Shown here piece by piece: positions 27,928 to 36,439 of a stretch of 64,000 bases of DNA; position 1 is the first letter of the stretch, and each line of letters opens with the position of its first letter. The translations under genes were made by a program, and so were the position numbers. The stretch is from Meridianimaribacter flavus. Its GTDB lineage: Bacteria > Bacteroidota > Bacteroidia > Flavobacteriales > Flavobacteriaceae. Where the stretch lies: the NCBI RefSeq assembly GCF_004366715.1, contig NZ_SOQZ01000004.1, positions 364,341 through 428,340 of the forward strand, given 5' to 3'. The notes below the pieces were generated by a model that was not told where the DNA came from, made no database searches, and saw nothing but the letters and a program-made list of their open reading frames with translations.

Positions 27928-29928
27928 ATGTCAGAGAAAGATAACCTGCAAAATGCAGATGGAAACGAAGAAACAAAAGCTACTGCAAACCAAGCTACTG
28001 AAAGTACTGGAGCTGAAACAACTCAAGATGCTACGTCATTAGAAAACCCAACAACTGATGAGAATACTAATTCTACTTCAGAACAGGTTGAAACTAATGA
28101 GGAAACCAAAACTGAGACTGTTGAAGAAAAATCCAACTCTCATGTAGATGAAATTGACGAGTCTAATGCCGAAGATGCTGAAGACGAAAGCAATAGTGAA
28201 AGACACACACTAGAAGAAAAAGACTACCACGCCATGTCAATGGAGCAGTTGGTAAAAGAATTTGACAGTTTACTTAAACAACAAAAAGTTCAAACTATAA
28301 AATCTCATGTTGATGAGATAAGATCTGAATTCAATGCTAAATTCAGTGAACTTCTTGAAGAGAAAAAAGAAGAATTCATTAACGATAGTGGTAATGAAAT
28401 AGACTTCAAGTACTCTACTCCAACAAAAAAAGAGTTCAATTCACTTTATAAAGAGTATAAAAGCAACCTAAACGCTTACTACAAAAATCTAGAAAGCAGT
28501 TTAAAATCTAACCTAGAAAATCGTTTAAGAATTATTGAGGAAATTAAGGGACTTATTAATGTTGAAGAAAATATAAACACAACATACAAGCACTTTAAAG
28601 AACTACAAGAAGAATGGCGAAATGCTGGTCCGATTCCAAGAGACAAATACAATAACGCTTGGAATACATACCATCACCATGTTGAGATTTTCTATGATTT
28701 CCTGCATCTCAATCGTGATTTGAGAGATATGGATTTTAAACACAACTTGGATCAAAAACTTAAAATTATTGAGCGCGCTGAAGAACTTGCAAAAGATGAC
28801 AACGTAAACAGAGCGTTTAGAGAATTGCAAGTGCTACATAAAATGTGGAAAGAAGACCTTGGTCCTGTTGCTAAAGAACATCGAGAAGACATTTGGGATC
28901 GATTTAGCAATGCAACTAAAACCATACATGATAAACGACAAGCGTATTATGCCGATTTAGATAAGGCCTATGAAGCTAACTTAGAGCGTAAAGAAGAAAT
29001 TATCGCAAAGATTGATGCAGTAGCTCAAGACAACGCCAACACACATCAAGCATGGCAAAAGAAAATAAAAACTATTGAAGCCTTAAGACAAGATTTCTTT
29101 AATGCTGGAAAAGTACCAATTAAAGTTAATGAAGCTACTTGGGCAAAATTTAAAGCATCAGTTAGAGCTTTTAATAAAAAGAAAAATTCCTTTTATAAAA
29201 ACTTAAAAAAGGAACAGTATGATAATCTTCAGAAAAAGCTAGACCTAATAAAAATTGCTGAAGACAATAAGGACAGTGAAGACTTTGAAACTGTAACACC
29301 TTTAATGAAGAAAATTCAAAGTGACTGGAAAAAAATTGGGCATGTTCCAAGAAAAGACAGTGACAAAATTTGGCACAAGTTTAAAGCTGCTTGTAATCAT
29401 TACTTCGATAAACTTCATGCTGAGCGTAATGCTGCTAATAAAGAATTATTTGAAGCCTATGAAAAGAAGTCAAAGTTTTTAGAAGCCTTAAAAGATTTAA
29501 AATTATCAGGAACACCAGAAAGTGATATTGAAACTTTAAAAGCTAAAATAGACGAGTGGAAATCATTAGGCAATGTTCCTCACAGCAAACGTTATATTGA
29601 AGGAAAGTTCAATAAGGCTTTAGATGACATGTTCGGTAAACTTAAAATGGATAAGACCGAAATTGAAATGATTAAGTTTGAAAATAAACTTGAAGCCTTA
29701 TCGCAACCTGATGATACTAGACTTCTTGATAATGAACATAATTTTATTCGTAAAAAAATAGACGAAGTAAAAGGAGAAATCAACCAACTAGAAAACAATC
29801 TTCAGTTTTTCTCTAATGTTGATGAAAGCAACCCTATGGTAAAAGATGTTTTAAACAATATTGAAAACCATAAAAACAATCTGAGCATTTGGGAAGAAAA
29901 ACTTAGAAAACTTAAGGATATGTATTAA
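27928..29928 (+). CDS. DUF349 repeat protein
   Basis: A 666-aa soluble protein. Residues 1-90 are a low-complexity acidic region rich in Thr, Glu and Asn. The rest consists of about five DUF349 helical repeats recognisable by a W..I/LG.VP or W..AGPIP turn (EEWRNAGPIPRDKYNNAW, KMWKEDLGPVAKEHREDIW, FFNAGKVPIKVNEATWAKF, DWKKIGHVPRKDSDKIWHKF, EWKSLGNVPHSKRYIEGKF), ending in a coiled coil. The function of DUF349 proteins is not established. Confidence 0.9.
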   Translation: MSEKDNLQNADGNEETKATANQATESTGAETTQDATSLENPTTDENTNSTSEQVETNEETKTETVEEKSNSHVDEIDESNAEDAEDESNSERHTLEEKDYHAMSMEQLVKEFDSLLKQQKVQTIKSHVDEIRSEFNAKFSELLEEKKEEFINDSGNEIDFKYSTPTKKEFNSLYKEYKSNLNAYYKNLESSLKSNLENRLRIIEEIKGLINVEENINTTYKHFKELQEEWRNAGPIPRDKYNNAWNTYHHHVEIFYDFLHLNRDLRDMDFKHNLDQKLKIIERAEELAKDDNVNRAFRELQVLHKMWKEDLGPVAKEHREDIWDRFSNATKTIHDKRQAYYADLDKAYEANLERKEEIIAKIDAVAQDNANTHQAWQKKIKTIEALRQDFFNAGKVPIKVNEATWAKFKASVRAFNKKKNSFYKNLKKEQYDNLQKKLDLIKIAEDNKDSEDFETVTPLMKKIQSDWKKIGHVPRKDSDKIWHKFKAACNHYFDKLHAERNAANKELFEAYEKKSKFLEALKDLKLSGTPESDIETLKAKIDEWKSLGNVPHSKRYIEGKFNKALDDMFGKLKMDKTEIEMIKFENKLEALSQPDDTRLLDNEHNFIRKKIDEVKGEINQLENNLQFFSNVDESNPMVKDVLNNIENHKNNLSIWEEKLRKLKDMY

Positions 29929-29934
29929 AAATCA

Positions 29935-29963
29935 AATCCTACCTGCTAAAAACAGGTAGGATT
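29935..29963 (-). terminator. Hairpin with minus-oriented T run, between convergent genes
   Basis: A perfect 11-bp stem AATCCTACCTG/CAGGTAGGATT (29935-29945 and 29953-29963). Read on the minus strand it is followed by TGATTTTTAATA, a weak terminator tail; on the plus strand there is no T run. It may end transcripts coming from mazG. The remaining bases to 30120 hold no gene. Confidence 0.55.
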
Positions 29964-30120
29964 GTGACCCCTAACTAAACTAAATTTTGAATCTTAATCA
30001 CATCCGCTTAAAATATAATTAAGACTACCTACTTATGATTATGAAACTATAATTTCAAGTTTCTATCTGTATTATATACGTATTATCTTACATGTTTGGA
30101 TCACGCAAAGTGAAAAAAAA

Positions 30121-30894
30121 TTATATTTTTTTTGCTTCTTCCCAATAAACGTCCATTTCTCTTAGGCTCATGTCCTGTAAACTTTTGTTTAGTGACTTCG
30201 CTTTTTCTTCTAAATACTGAAATCTTTTAATGAATTTTTTATTGGTTTTCTCTAAAGCATTCTCAGGATTAATTTTTAAAAACCTTGCATAGTTTATTAA
30301 AGAAAATAAAACATCTCCAAACTCGTTCTCCATATTTTCTCTATTTCCACTATCTACTTCATGCTTCAATTCTTGGATTTCTTCCTCAACTTTTTCCCAA
30401 ACTTGATGAGGCTCTTCCCAGTCAAAACCTACTCCAGCAACTTTATCTTGTACTCTACTCGCTTTTACCATTGCTGGTAAACTTCTTGGGACACCTTCTA
30501 ATACGCTTTTCTTTCCTTCTTTTAGTTTTAACTGTTCCCAATTGCGTTTTACATCCTCTTCATTATCGACACTTACATCTCCATAAATATGCGGATGACG
30601 ATCAATAAGCTTATCGCAAATGCTATTACAAACTTCAGCAATATCAAAATGGTTGGTTTCGCTTCCTATTTTTGAATAAAATACAATATGTAAAAGTACA
30701 TCACCTAGCTCCTTTTTTACTTCATCTAAATCATTATCCAAAATAGCATCACCTAACTCATAAACTTCTTCAATGGTTAGGTGTCGTAAGGATTCCATAG
30801 TTTGCTTTTTATCCCATGGACATTGCTCACGCAACTCATCCATAATGATTAACAAACGCTCAAATGCTTTTAGTTGTTGGGTTTTATCTGTCAT
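30121..30894 (-). CDS. mazG: Nucleoside triphosphate pyrophosphohydrolase MazG
   Basis: House-cleaning NTP pyrophosphatase, 257 aa, with two MazG domains. The first (about 15-125) shows CPWDKKQTMESLRHLTIEEVYELGDAI and KKELGDVLLHIVFYSKIG, giving the Mg-binding ExxE...ExxD set. The second (about 150-250) shows VGFDWEEPHQVWEKVEEEIQELKHE and NEFGDVLFSLINYARFL. It is the last of a same-strand group (ruvX, T9SS cargo, def, DUF5606, mazG) but has its own TATTTTTG box at 30915-30922. Confidence 0.95.
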   Translation of the reverse strand: MTDKTQQLKAFERLLIIMDELREQCPWDKKQTMESLRHLTIEEVYELGDAILDNDLDEVKKELGDVLLHIVFYSKIGSETNHFDIAEVCNSICDKLIDRHPHIYGDVSVDNEEDVKRNWEQLKLKEGKKSVLEGVPRSLPAMVKASRVQDKVAGVGFDWEEPHQVWEKVEEEIQELKHEVDSGNRENMENEFGDVLFSLINYARFLKINPENALEKTNKKFIKRFQYLEEKAKSLNKSLQDMSLREMDVYWEEAKKI

Positions 30895-30914
30895 GATTTG
30901 ATAATATTAAGACC

Positions 30915-30922
30915 CAAAAATA
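30915..30922 (-). promoter_or_regulatory. -7 box for mazG
   Basis: TATTTTTG on the minus strand, 20 bases upstream of the ATG at 30894. Confidence 0.5.
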
Positions 30923-30996
30923 CGATTAATAGCTATTTAATAAAGCATGTATTACTACATGTTTATTAAAACATATTAACCAAAAAATGTAAGTTG

Positions 30997-31422
30997 TTAT
31001 TCTTCTTCTTCAGAAGTTGAATCTTCAAGAGCTTCAAGGTTTTCCAACAGGTTGTGTTGGTGAAGTAAATTGTACCATTGTACAATCTTTTTTATGTCGC
31101 TTGCATATACTCTATCTTCGTCATAGTCTGGTAAAACTTCAAAGAAATATTCTTCTAAAGCATCTTTACCATCTTTATGACTTACTGATGTAGTTTGCCC
31201 GTTTTCTTTCTCTTTTATTTTAAGAAACACTTTGTATAGTGGCAATTCTTCTGATAGTGTATAAATAGCTATTTCACTAAGTACACTTACATTGCTGTGT
31301 ATGTTAACTGATAGTCTTTTTTTATCAATTAATGATTCGGCAATTAATCCTCCACGTGTTTGCGTTACTATTTTAAATAATCCAGGTTTTCCGGAAATAG
31401 AAAGAATTTTATCTAAACTCAT
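30997..31422 (-). CDS. DUF5606 protein
   Basis: A 141-aa cytosolic protein conserved in Bacteroidota. The N-terminal strand-rich part starts MSLDKILSISGKPGLFKIVTQTRGGLIAESL, a small barrel-like module. The middle contains LEEYFFEVLPDYDEDRVYASDIKKIVQWYNLL, and the tail is acidic (EDSTSEEEE). Function unknown. From memory it commonly sits between def and mazG in flavobacteria, as here. Confidence 0.85.
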   Translation of the reverse strand: MSLDKILSISGKPGLFKIVTQTRGGLIAESLIDKKRLSVNIHSNVSVLSEIAIYTLSEELPLYKVFLKIKEKENGQTTSVSHKDGKDALEEYFFEVLPDYDEDRVYASDIKKIVQWYNLLHQHNLLENLEALEDSTSEEEE

Positions 31423-31451
31423 GTGTTAAACAGGCTTTTTTTTGTTGTGGG

Positions 31452-31459
31452 CAAATATA
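31452..31459 (-). promoter_or_regulatory. -7 box for the DUF5606 gene
   Basis: TATATTTG on the minus strand, 29 bases from the ATG at 31422. Confidence 0.45.
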
Positions 31460-31486
31460 ATTTTTTGTGAATAAGAATTAAAACTA

Positions 31487-32077
31487 TTAACGTTTCTTTT
31501 TCATTAAAGGAAACTTCATTTTATAGTCAATCTTTATTTTTCCTTTTGATATGTTAGCTAGCTTTCCTTTTATAAGTCGCTTTTTAAATGACGATAACTT
31601 ATCAGTAAATAAAACACCTTCAATATGGTCGTATTCATGCTGAATAACTCTCGCAATTAAACCATCAAACTCTTTGACATGTGTTTCAAAATTTTCGTCC
31701 TGATACTGAATCTTTATTTTTGGTTGTCTAAACACATCCTCTCTTACATCTGGAATACTTAAGCAACCTTCGTTGAAAGCCCATTCATCTCCTTCTTCTT
31801 CTAAAATTTTAGCGTTTATAAAAGTTTGTTTAAAAGCTTTTAATTGTTGCTTTTCTTCTTCAGTATGCGATTCATCTTCTGAAAACGGTTCAGTATCTAC
31901 TAAGAACAAACGTATTGGCAACCCTATTTGTGGTGCTGCCAAACCTACACCATACGCACCATACATAGTATCGTACATATTATCAATAAGTTCATTAAGA
32001 TTAGGATAATCTTTAGTAATCTCTTCTGCTTTTTTTCTTAAAACAGAATCGCCATAGGCAACAATAGGTAAAATCAT
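31487..32077 (-). CDS. def: Peptide deformylase
   Basis: Removes the formyl group from nascent N-terminal methionine. The 196-aa protein has all three family motifs: GVGLAAPQIG (motif 1, residues 43-52), EGCLSIPDVR (motif 2, Cys metal ligand) and VIQHEYDHIEGVLFTDKL (motif 3, HExxH metal ligands). An acidic insert (EPFSEDESHTEEEKQQ) between motifs 1 and 2 is common in Bacteroidota enzymes. A -7 box lies at 32097-32104. Confidence 0.97.
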   Translation of the reverse strand: MILPIVAYGDSVLRKKAEEITKDYPNLNELIDNMYDTMYGAYGVGLAAPQIGLPIRLFLVDTEPFSEDESHTEEEKQQLKAFKQTFINAKILEEEGDEWAFNEGCLSIPDVREDVFRQPKIKIQYQDENFETHVKEFDGLIARVIQHEYDHIEGVLFTDKLSSFKKRLIKGKLANISKGKIKIDYKMKFPLMKKKR

Positions 32078-32096
32078 AAATTCTTATTTTCGGATG

Positions 32097-32104
32097 CAAA
32101 AATA
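32097..32104 (-). promoter_or_regulatory. -7 box for def
   Basis: TATTTTTG on the minus strand, 19 bases upstream of the def ATG. Together with the upstream terminator it separates def from the T9SS cargo gene. Confidence 0.5.
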
Positions 32105-32138
32105 CAATTCTTATGCCTTTTTTGAAGTTTTTAAGCAC

Positions 32139-32167
32139 AAAAAAACTCCTTACATGGTAAGGAGTTT
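32139..32167 (-). terminator. Intrinsic terminator of the T9SS cargo gene
   Basis: Perfect 11-bp stem AAACTCCTTAC/GTAAGGAGTTT (32143-32153 and 32157-32167) with a 3-base loop. On the minus strand it is followed by a T run. Confidence 0.88.
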
Positions 32168-32189
32168 AATATTTGAGTTTGAATATTTT

Positions 32190-32786
32190 TTATCTCATTA
32201 CTACAACCTTCTTTGAAATAGATAGATTGTTAGATGTAATTTGAACCATATAAATACCGTTAGGTAAATTAGAAATACTTAAAGGTTTCACACTTAAATT
32301 ATCAGTATTTTCAGTTAAAACCAGTTTTCCTGTTACTGAATATATATTGATACTTGCTGAAACATTAGATTGAAACTTTACATTTAATGTATTTCCAGTA
32401 GTTACTGGGTTTGGAAATACTCTTAAAGAATTAAAAATTGCTTCAACTTGTTTTATCGATAATGTTTCGTTAGTAAGTGTTCCGTCAGTGTATTCGCAAG
32501 TTGCATAACCAAAATCAGCAGTAAAAGTGTTTGGTGGAGCAACTGGGTCTCCTGATGTTAATCCATAAATAGAATACTCGTCATCACAACTAGATAGTGT
32601 AAAAACACTAGATCCTACATTTACAGTAGTTGGTCTGTTCTCACATAGAGAAGTTCCTGAGTCATAAAAGAAATACAATGAAGATCCGTTAGAGAATCCT
32701 GTTGGAGGGCAAGATTGCGCGTTTACTTTATTAAAACCAAATAGGCCTATTATAAGTAATAAAAATAAATAGTAGTTGTTTTTCAT
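32190..32786 (-). CDS. Small secreted T9SS type A cargo protein
   Basis: A 198-aa protein with a signal peptide (YLFLLLIIGLFGFNKVNAQ). A short Cys-containing domain follows (five Cys between about residues 26 and 95), then a C-terminal T9SS type A sorting domain (FNSLRVFPNPVTTGNTLNVKF ... LPNGIYMVQITSNNLSISKKVVV). It should cross the outer membrane through the Por/T9SS machinery and be anchored or released. It has its own -7 box (32815-32822) and terminator. The cargo part matches nothing I recognise. Confidence 0.88.
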   Translation of the reverse strand: MKNNYYLFLLLIIGLFGFNKVNAQSCPPTGFSNGSSLYFFYDSGTSLCENRPTTVNVGSSVFTLSSCDDEYSIYGLTSGDPVAPPNTFTADFGYATCEYTDGTLTNETLSIKQVEAIFNSLRVFPNPVTTGNTLNVKFQSNVSASINIYSVTGKLVLTENTDNLSVKPLSISNLPNGIYMVQITSNNLSISKKVVVMR

Positions 32787-32814
32787 AGTTTGGGGTTTTA
32801 AATAATTACCAAGC

Positions 32815-32822
32815 CAAACATA
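32815..32822 (-). promoter_or_regulatory. -7 box for the T9SS type A gene
   Basis: TATGTTTG on the minus strand, 28 bases from the ATG at 32786. Confidence 0.4.
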
Positions 32823-32900
32823 TATCTCAGGAGCAAATGCCTAAAATAATTTAGTTGAAATGCCTTAATTTACTGATAAAATACACTTTATAGCCTTTTT

Positions 32901-33311
32901 TTATCTTGAATAAAGGTAACTTTGAAGTATTATTGTAGCGCTAATTTCATCTACTAAGGCTTTATTTTTTCGTTGTTTTTTAGTCAACCCACTATCTATC
33001 ATGGTTTGAAACGCCATTTTAGAAGTAAAACGTTCATCAACTCTTGTAAATGGTATATCAGGAAAAGTCTTCTTAAGCTTATCAATAAATGGTTTAATAG
33101 CTACCTCACTTTCAGAGGCTTCATTATTTAAACGCTTAGGCTCTCCAATAACAAATAGCTCTACAGATTCATTAGAGACATACTCTTTTAAAAAAGCAAA
33201 CAAGTCTTTAGTTTCAACAGTTGTTAACCCAGAAGCTATAATTTGCAACTCATCAGTTACAGCTATTCCTGTTCTTTTAGTACCAAAATCTATTGCTAAA
33301 ATTCTTGCCAT
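32901..33311 (-). CDS. ruvX: Putative pre-16S rRNA nuclease / Holliday junction resolvase (YqgF)
   Basis: A 136-aa RNase H-fold nuclease. Family motifs: ILAIDFGTKRTGIAVTDE (first catalytic Asp), FVIGEPKRLNNEAS, RVDERFTSKMA and LVDEISATIILQSYL (last catalytic Asp). E. coli YqgF matures the 5' end of 16S rRNA; the Holliday-junction name is historical. A TACCTTTG box lies 8 bases upstream. Confidence 0.93.
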   Translation of the reverse strand: MARILAIDFGTKRTGIAVTDELQIIASGLTTVETKDLFAFLKEYVSNESVELFVIGEPKRLNNEASESEVAIKPFIDKLKKTFPDIPFTRVDERFTSKMAFQTMIDSGLTKKQRKNKALVDEISATIILQSYLYSR

Positions 33312-33319
33312 ATTGATTG

Positions 33320-33327
33320 CAAAGGTA
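33320..33327 (-). promoter_or_regulatory. -7 box for ruvX
   Basis: TACCTTTG on the minus strand, ending 8 bases before the ATG at 33311. Confidence 0.5.
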
Positions 33328-33334
33328 ACATAAT

Positions 33335-33366
33335 AAAAAACTCTCCCTTTATAAAAAGGAAGAGTT
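33335..33366 (-). terminator. Orphan minus-oriented terminator in the ruvX/dapD divergent gap
   Basis: Stem AACTCTCCCTTT/AAAGGAAGAGTT (33339-33350 and 33355-33366, one mismatch) with an ATAA loop and a minus-strand T run. No annotated gene lies upstream on this strand, since the gap is flanked by divergent genes. It may end a short minus transcript (see the tiny ORF at 33377-33439). Confidence 0.6.
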
Positions 33367-33506
33367 ATTAAAATAATTAGCTATTAATTAACTGATGATT
33401 TAATTTCCCTCTAACTAAACAAAACCACTCATTAATCATTTTTAAGACACACACACAACGGATAGGTCACATATTATTTTATTTTTTTCTCTTAAAATTA
33501 TAGAAC

Positions 33507-33514
33507 TATCTTTG
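33507..33514 (+). promoter_or_regulatory. -7 box for dapD
   Basis: TATCTTTG, a perfect TAnnTTTG, 28 bases before the ATG at 33543. Confidence 0.55.
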
Positions 33515-33542
33515 TAGCTAGTTTAAAACTTAAATTATACCA

Positions 33543-34358
33543 ATGACAGAATTACAAACCATTATTGAAAATGCTTGGGAAGACAGAGCACTTTTAAAAG
33601 ACCAAAACACAATTGACAGCATTAGAAAAGTAGTTAACTTACTAGACGCTGGAGAATTAAGAGTTGCTGAACCTACCGCTAACGGTTGGCAAGTTAACGA
33701 ATGGGTTAAAAAAGCTGTAGTATTGTATTTCCCTATTCAACAAATGGAAACGCTAGAAGTTGGTATTTTTGAGTATCATGATAAAATTCCTTTAAAACGT
33801 AACTACGCTGAAAAAGGCATAAGAGTAGTACCACATGCTGTAGCAAGACATGGTGCTTATATTTCATCTGGCACTATATTAATGCCTAGTTATGTTAATA
33901 TTGGTGCTTATGTTGATGAAGGCACTATGGTTGACACTTGGGCAACTGTGGGTAGTTGCGCTCAAATAGGAAAAAACGTTCACCTTTCGGGTGGTGTTGG
34001 TATTGGTGGAGTTTTAGAACCTTTACAAGCTGCTCCCGTAATTATTGAAGATGGTGCATTTATTGGTAGTCGTTGTATAGTTGTTGAAGGCGTTCGTGTT
34101 GAAAAAGAAGCTGTACTTGGTGCTAATGTTGTACTGACTATGAGTACAAAAATTATTGATGTTACAGGAGATGAACCTGTTGAAATGAAAGGTATTGTTC
34201 CTGCACGTTCAGTTGTTATTCCTGGAAGTTATACCAAAAAATTTGCTGCTGGCGAATACCAAGTACCATGTGCATTGATAATTGGTAAGCGTAAAGAAAG
34301 TACTGATAAGAAAACTTCTCTTAATGATGCTTTAAGAGAGTACGACGTTGCTGTGTAA
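33543..34358 (+). CDS. dapD: 2,3,4,5-tetrahydropyridine-2,6-dicarboxylate N-succinyltransferase
   Basis: Succinyl-CoA-dependent step of lysine and diaminopimelate synthesis. The 271-aa length is standard. The N-terminal helical domain carries AEPTANGWQVNEWVKKAVVLYFP. The left-handed beta-helix has hexapeptide turns (VNIGAYVDEGTMVDTWATVGSCAQIGKNVHLSGGVGIGGVLEP, GAFIGSRCIVVEGVRVEKEAVLGANVVL). It indicates the succinylase branch for making peptidoglycan diaminopimelate. Confidence 0.97.
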   Translation: MTELQTIIENAWEDRALLKDQNTIDSIRKVVNLLDAGELRVAEPTANGWQVNEWVKKAVVLYFPIQQMETLEVGIFEYHDKIPLKRNYAEKGIRVVPHAVARHGAYISSGTILMPSYVNIGAYVDEGTMVDTWATVGSCAQIGKNVHLSGGVGIGGVLEPLQAAPVIIEDGAFIGSRCIVVEGVRVEKEAVLGANVVLTMSTKIIDVTGDEPVEMKGIVPARSVVIPGSYTKKFAAGEYQVPCALIIGKRKESTDKKTSLNDALREYDVAV

Positions 34359-34408
34359 ATTTAAACTGAGTTAGCGTTTCTGCTAATGATTTTTAGAAAG
34401 CTTAAAGT

Positions 34409-35476
34409 TTGAAAGTTTTAATCATTCAACAAAAAATGATAGGTGATGTTTTAGCAACAAGCATTTTGTTTGAGGCTATAAAGCAAAAACATCCTGATGC
34501 TGAAGTGCATTACATTATCAACTCTCAAACCTATCCTGTTGTTGAAAACCATCCTTTTATTGATAAGTTTCATTTTTTTACACCCGAACTCGAAAAAAGC
34601 AAGCTAAAACTATATCAATTTGCGAAACAGCTAAAAAAGGAACATTATGATGCTGTAATAGATGTTTACTCTAAAATATCTAGTAATATAATAAGTTATT
34701 TTACGAAAGCTAAAATCAGAATTTCATTAGACAAAGGTCCTAACGCATTAATTTACAATCATCTTTTTAAAAATAAATTGAAAGCTGATACTAATGCAGG
34801 ATTAGCTATAGAAAACAGGCTGCAATTATTAGCGCCTTTAGGAATTGACCCTTTACATATTGTTAGACCAAAAATTCACCTTACTGATTCTGAAAAACAA
34901 AACGCTAAAGACTTTTTACTAGGTCATGATATTAGTTTAGAGAAACCTTTATACATGATAGGTGTTTTGGGAAGTGGCAGCTCCAAAACATATCCTTTTG
35001 AGTATATGGCAAAAACGATAGATACTATTGTTAATGAGCAACCTGAAGCTCAACTATTATTTAATTATATCCCTAAGCAAGAAGCTGAAGCCAAAGCTAT
35101 TTATGAGTTGTGCAATGCACAAACCAAAACGCAAATCTATTTTGAAGTGTTTGGGAAAAGCTTGAGAGATTTTTTAGCAATAACATCTCATTGCGATGCT
35201 TTAATAGGTAACGAAGGTGGTGCAATTAATATGGCCAAAGCATTACACATTCCAACGTTTACTGTATTCTCTCCATGGATAAAAAAAGAAGCTTGGAATA
35301 TGTTTGACGATGGTAAAACCCATGTTTCGGTTCACTTAAAAGATTATAATCAAGAGCCTTATTTAAACATAAAACATCCTAAGGAATTAAAATCTAAAGC
35401 TGCAGAATTATACTCTCAATTTAAACCAACGTATTTTGATGAGGAATTAAAAACGTTTTTAAAACGTTTAAACTAA
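34409..35476 (+). CDS. GT9 family glycosyltransferase (heptosyltransferase-like)
   Basis: A 355-aa ADP-heptose:LPS heptosyltransferase-like enzyme with two Rossmann domains. The N-terminus MKVLIIQQKMIGDVLATSILFEAIKQKHPDAEVH is typical, and the C-terminal half has GVLGSGSSKTYPFEYMA and HCDALIGNEGGAINMAKALHIPTFTVFSPW, matching the nucleotide-sugar pocket. It starts with TTG at 34409; the conserved N-terminus supports that start over the ATG at 34436. It probably adds a heptose or similar sugar to the lipooligosaccharide core. It shares stop-codon bases with the convergent GT2 gene. Confidence 0.9.
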   Translation: MKVLIIQQKMIGDVLATSILFEAIKQKHPDAEVHYIINSQTYPVVENHPFIDKFHFFTPELEKSKLKLYQFAKQLKKEHYDAVIDVYSKISSNIISYFTKAKIRISLDKGPNALIYNHLFKNKLKADTNAGLAIENRLQLLAPLGIDPLHIVRPKIHLTDSEKQNAKDFLLGHDISLEKPLYMIGVLGSGSSKTYPFEYMAKTIDTIVNEQPEAQLLFNYIPKQEAEAKAIYELCNAQTKTQIYFEVFGKSLRDFLAITSHCDALIGNEGGAINMAKALHIPTFTVFSPWIKKEAWNMFDDGKTHVSVHLKDYNQEPYLNIKHPKELKSKAAELYSQFKPTYFDEELKTFLKRLN

Positions 35477-36294
35477 CCTTTCTTAATTCCGTACTCTGTC
35501 CACTTTAAGTTTTCCTTTTTCACTTTAGCTCTAATGGCTAAATTACGATCTAGCGACTCTTGCGTTTTATAACCTCTAGCATGATCCAAATGTAAACAAA
35601 TGGCTTTATAGCGTATTTGTTTTGTTTTAATTCCATTATTAACTAGGCGTTCTCCCAATTCTCTATCAGGACCACCATATTGCATGCGTTCGTCATAACC
35701 GTTAATGGCAATTAAATCGGTTTTCCAAGCAGAAGAATTACAGTTATTAAATGTTGCTCCTGTTGGTGTTATCTTATCCATAAAATCAGCATATCCATTT
35801 TTAGCAGAAAGCTTCAACTTGTTTTTCCAGTTAAGTTCTCCTTGAGATTTTAACCATTTTACTTCAAAACAACGTTTTGATTTAATATCATCTTCAGCTA
35901 TGGTTTCGCTAATATCCATTGGTAATTTGCAATAACCACCAGATAAGAAATACCCTTCTTCAGCAAATTTAGCATGCGTTTCTACAAAGTCTTCTCTTGG
36001 AATACAATCACCATCAGTAAATAGGATATACTCGTTTTTTGCCATTACAATGGCTTCATTTAATATTTTTTGGCGTCTATATCCTTTATCTTCATGCCAT
36101 GCATGAGTAATTTCTACAGGATAATCTGCTTTAAACCTATCAATAAGCTCTTTGGTTTCATTAGTAGAGCCATCATCAGCAATTATAATATCAAAATCCT
36201 TATAGGTTTGCACACTATAACCATAAAGTACTTTCTCTAACCAATCGGTTTTATTGTACGTAGCGATTATAACTGTTATTTTAGGAAATGCCAT
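35473..36294 (-). CDS. GT2 glycosyltransferase with galactosyltransferase-like C-terminus
   Basis: A 273-aa GT-A glycosyltransferase. It begins ITVIIATYNKTDWLEKVLYGYSVQTYKDFDIIIADDGS (GT2 signature), has FTDGDCIPREDFV as the DxD metal site, and ends with GGPDRELGERLVNNGIKTKQIRYKAICLHLDHARGY, resembling the C-terminal domain of beta-1,4-galactosyltransferase-like enzymes. The acceptor is unknown, probably the LOS core. The stop overlaps the GT9 stop (CTAA). A TATATTTG box lies at 36328-36335. Confidence 0.9.
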   Translation of the reverse strand: MAFPKITVIIATYNKTDWLEKVLYGYSVQTYKDFDIIIADDGSTNETKELIDRFKADYPVEITHAWHEDKGYRRQKILNEAIVMAKNEYILFTDGDCIPREDFVETHAKFAEEGYFLSGGYCKLPMDISETIAEDDIKSKRCFEVKWLKSQGELNWKNKLKLSAKNGYADFMDKITPTGATFNNCNSSAWKTDLIAINGYDERMQYGGPDRELGERLVNNGIKTKQIRYKAICLHLDHARGYKTQESLDRNLAIRAKVKKENLKWTEYGIKKG

Positions 36295-36327
36295 TTAATT
36301 GGGTTTTTCTTGTGTAATTAATTGGTG

Positions 36328-36335
36328 CAAATATA
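36328..36335 (-). promoter_or_regulatory. -7 box for the minus-strand GT2
   Basis: TATATTTG on the minus strand, 33 bases from the ATG at 36294. Confidence 0.4.
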
Positions 36336-36392
36336 AGCAAATAGTATACATTATATTTTGAAAAAGGGGTTTTAAAACTATTGATATGGCTA

Positions 36393-36420
36393 TTGAATAA
36401 TTACAAAATACGTACTTTTA
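36393..36420 (+). promoter_or_regulatory. Possible promoter of the WaaE-like gene
   Basis: TTG (36393-36395), a 17-base spacer and TACTTTTA (36413-36420, one mismatch), 19 bases before the ATG. Confidence 0.4.
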
Positions 36421-36439
36421 CAACATCAATATTTTTTAA

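Noticed and set aside
34371..34386. TTAGC/GCTAA hairpin between dapD and the GT9 gene
   Set aside because: Five-base stem with a weak tail; not distinguishable from chance in AT-rich DNA.
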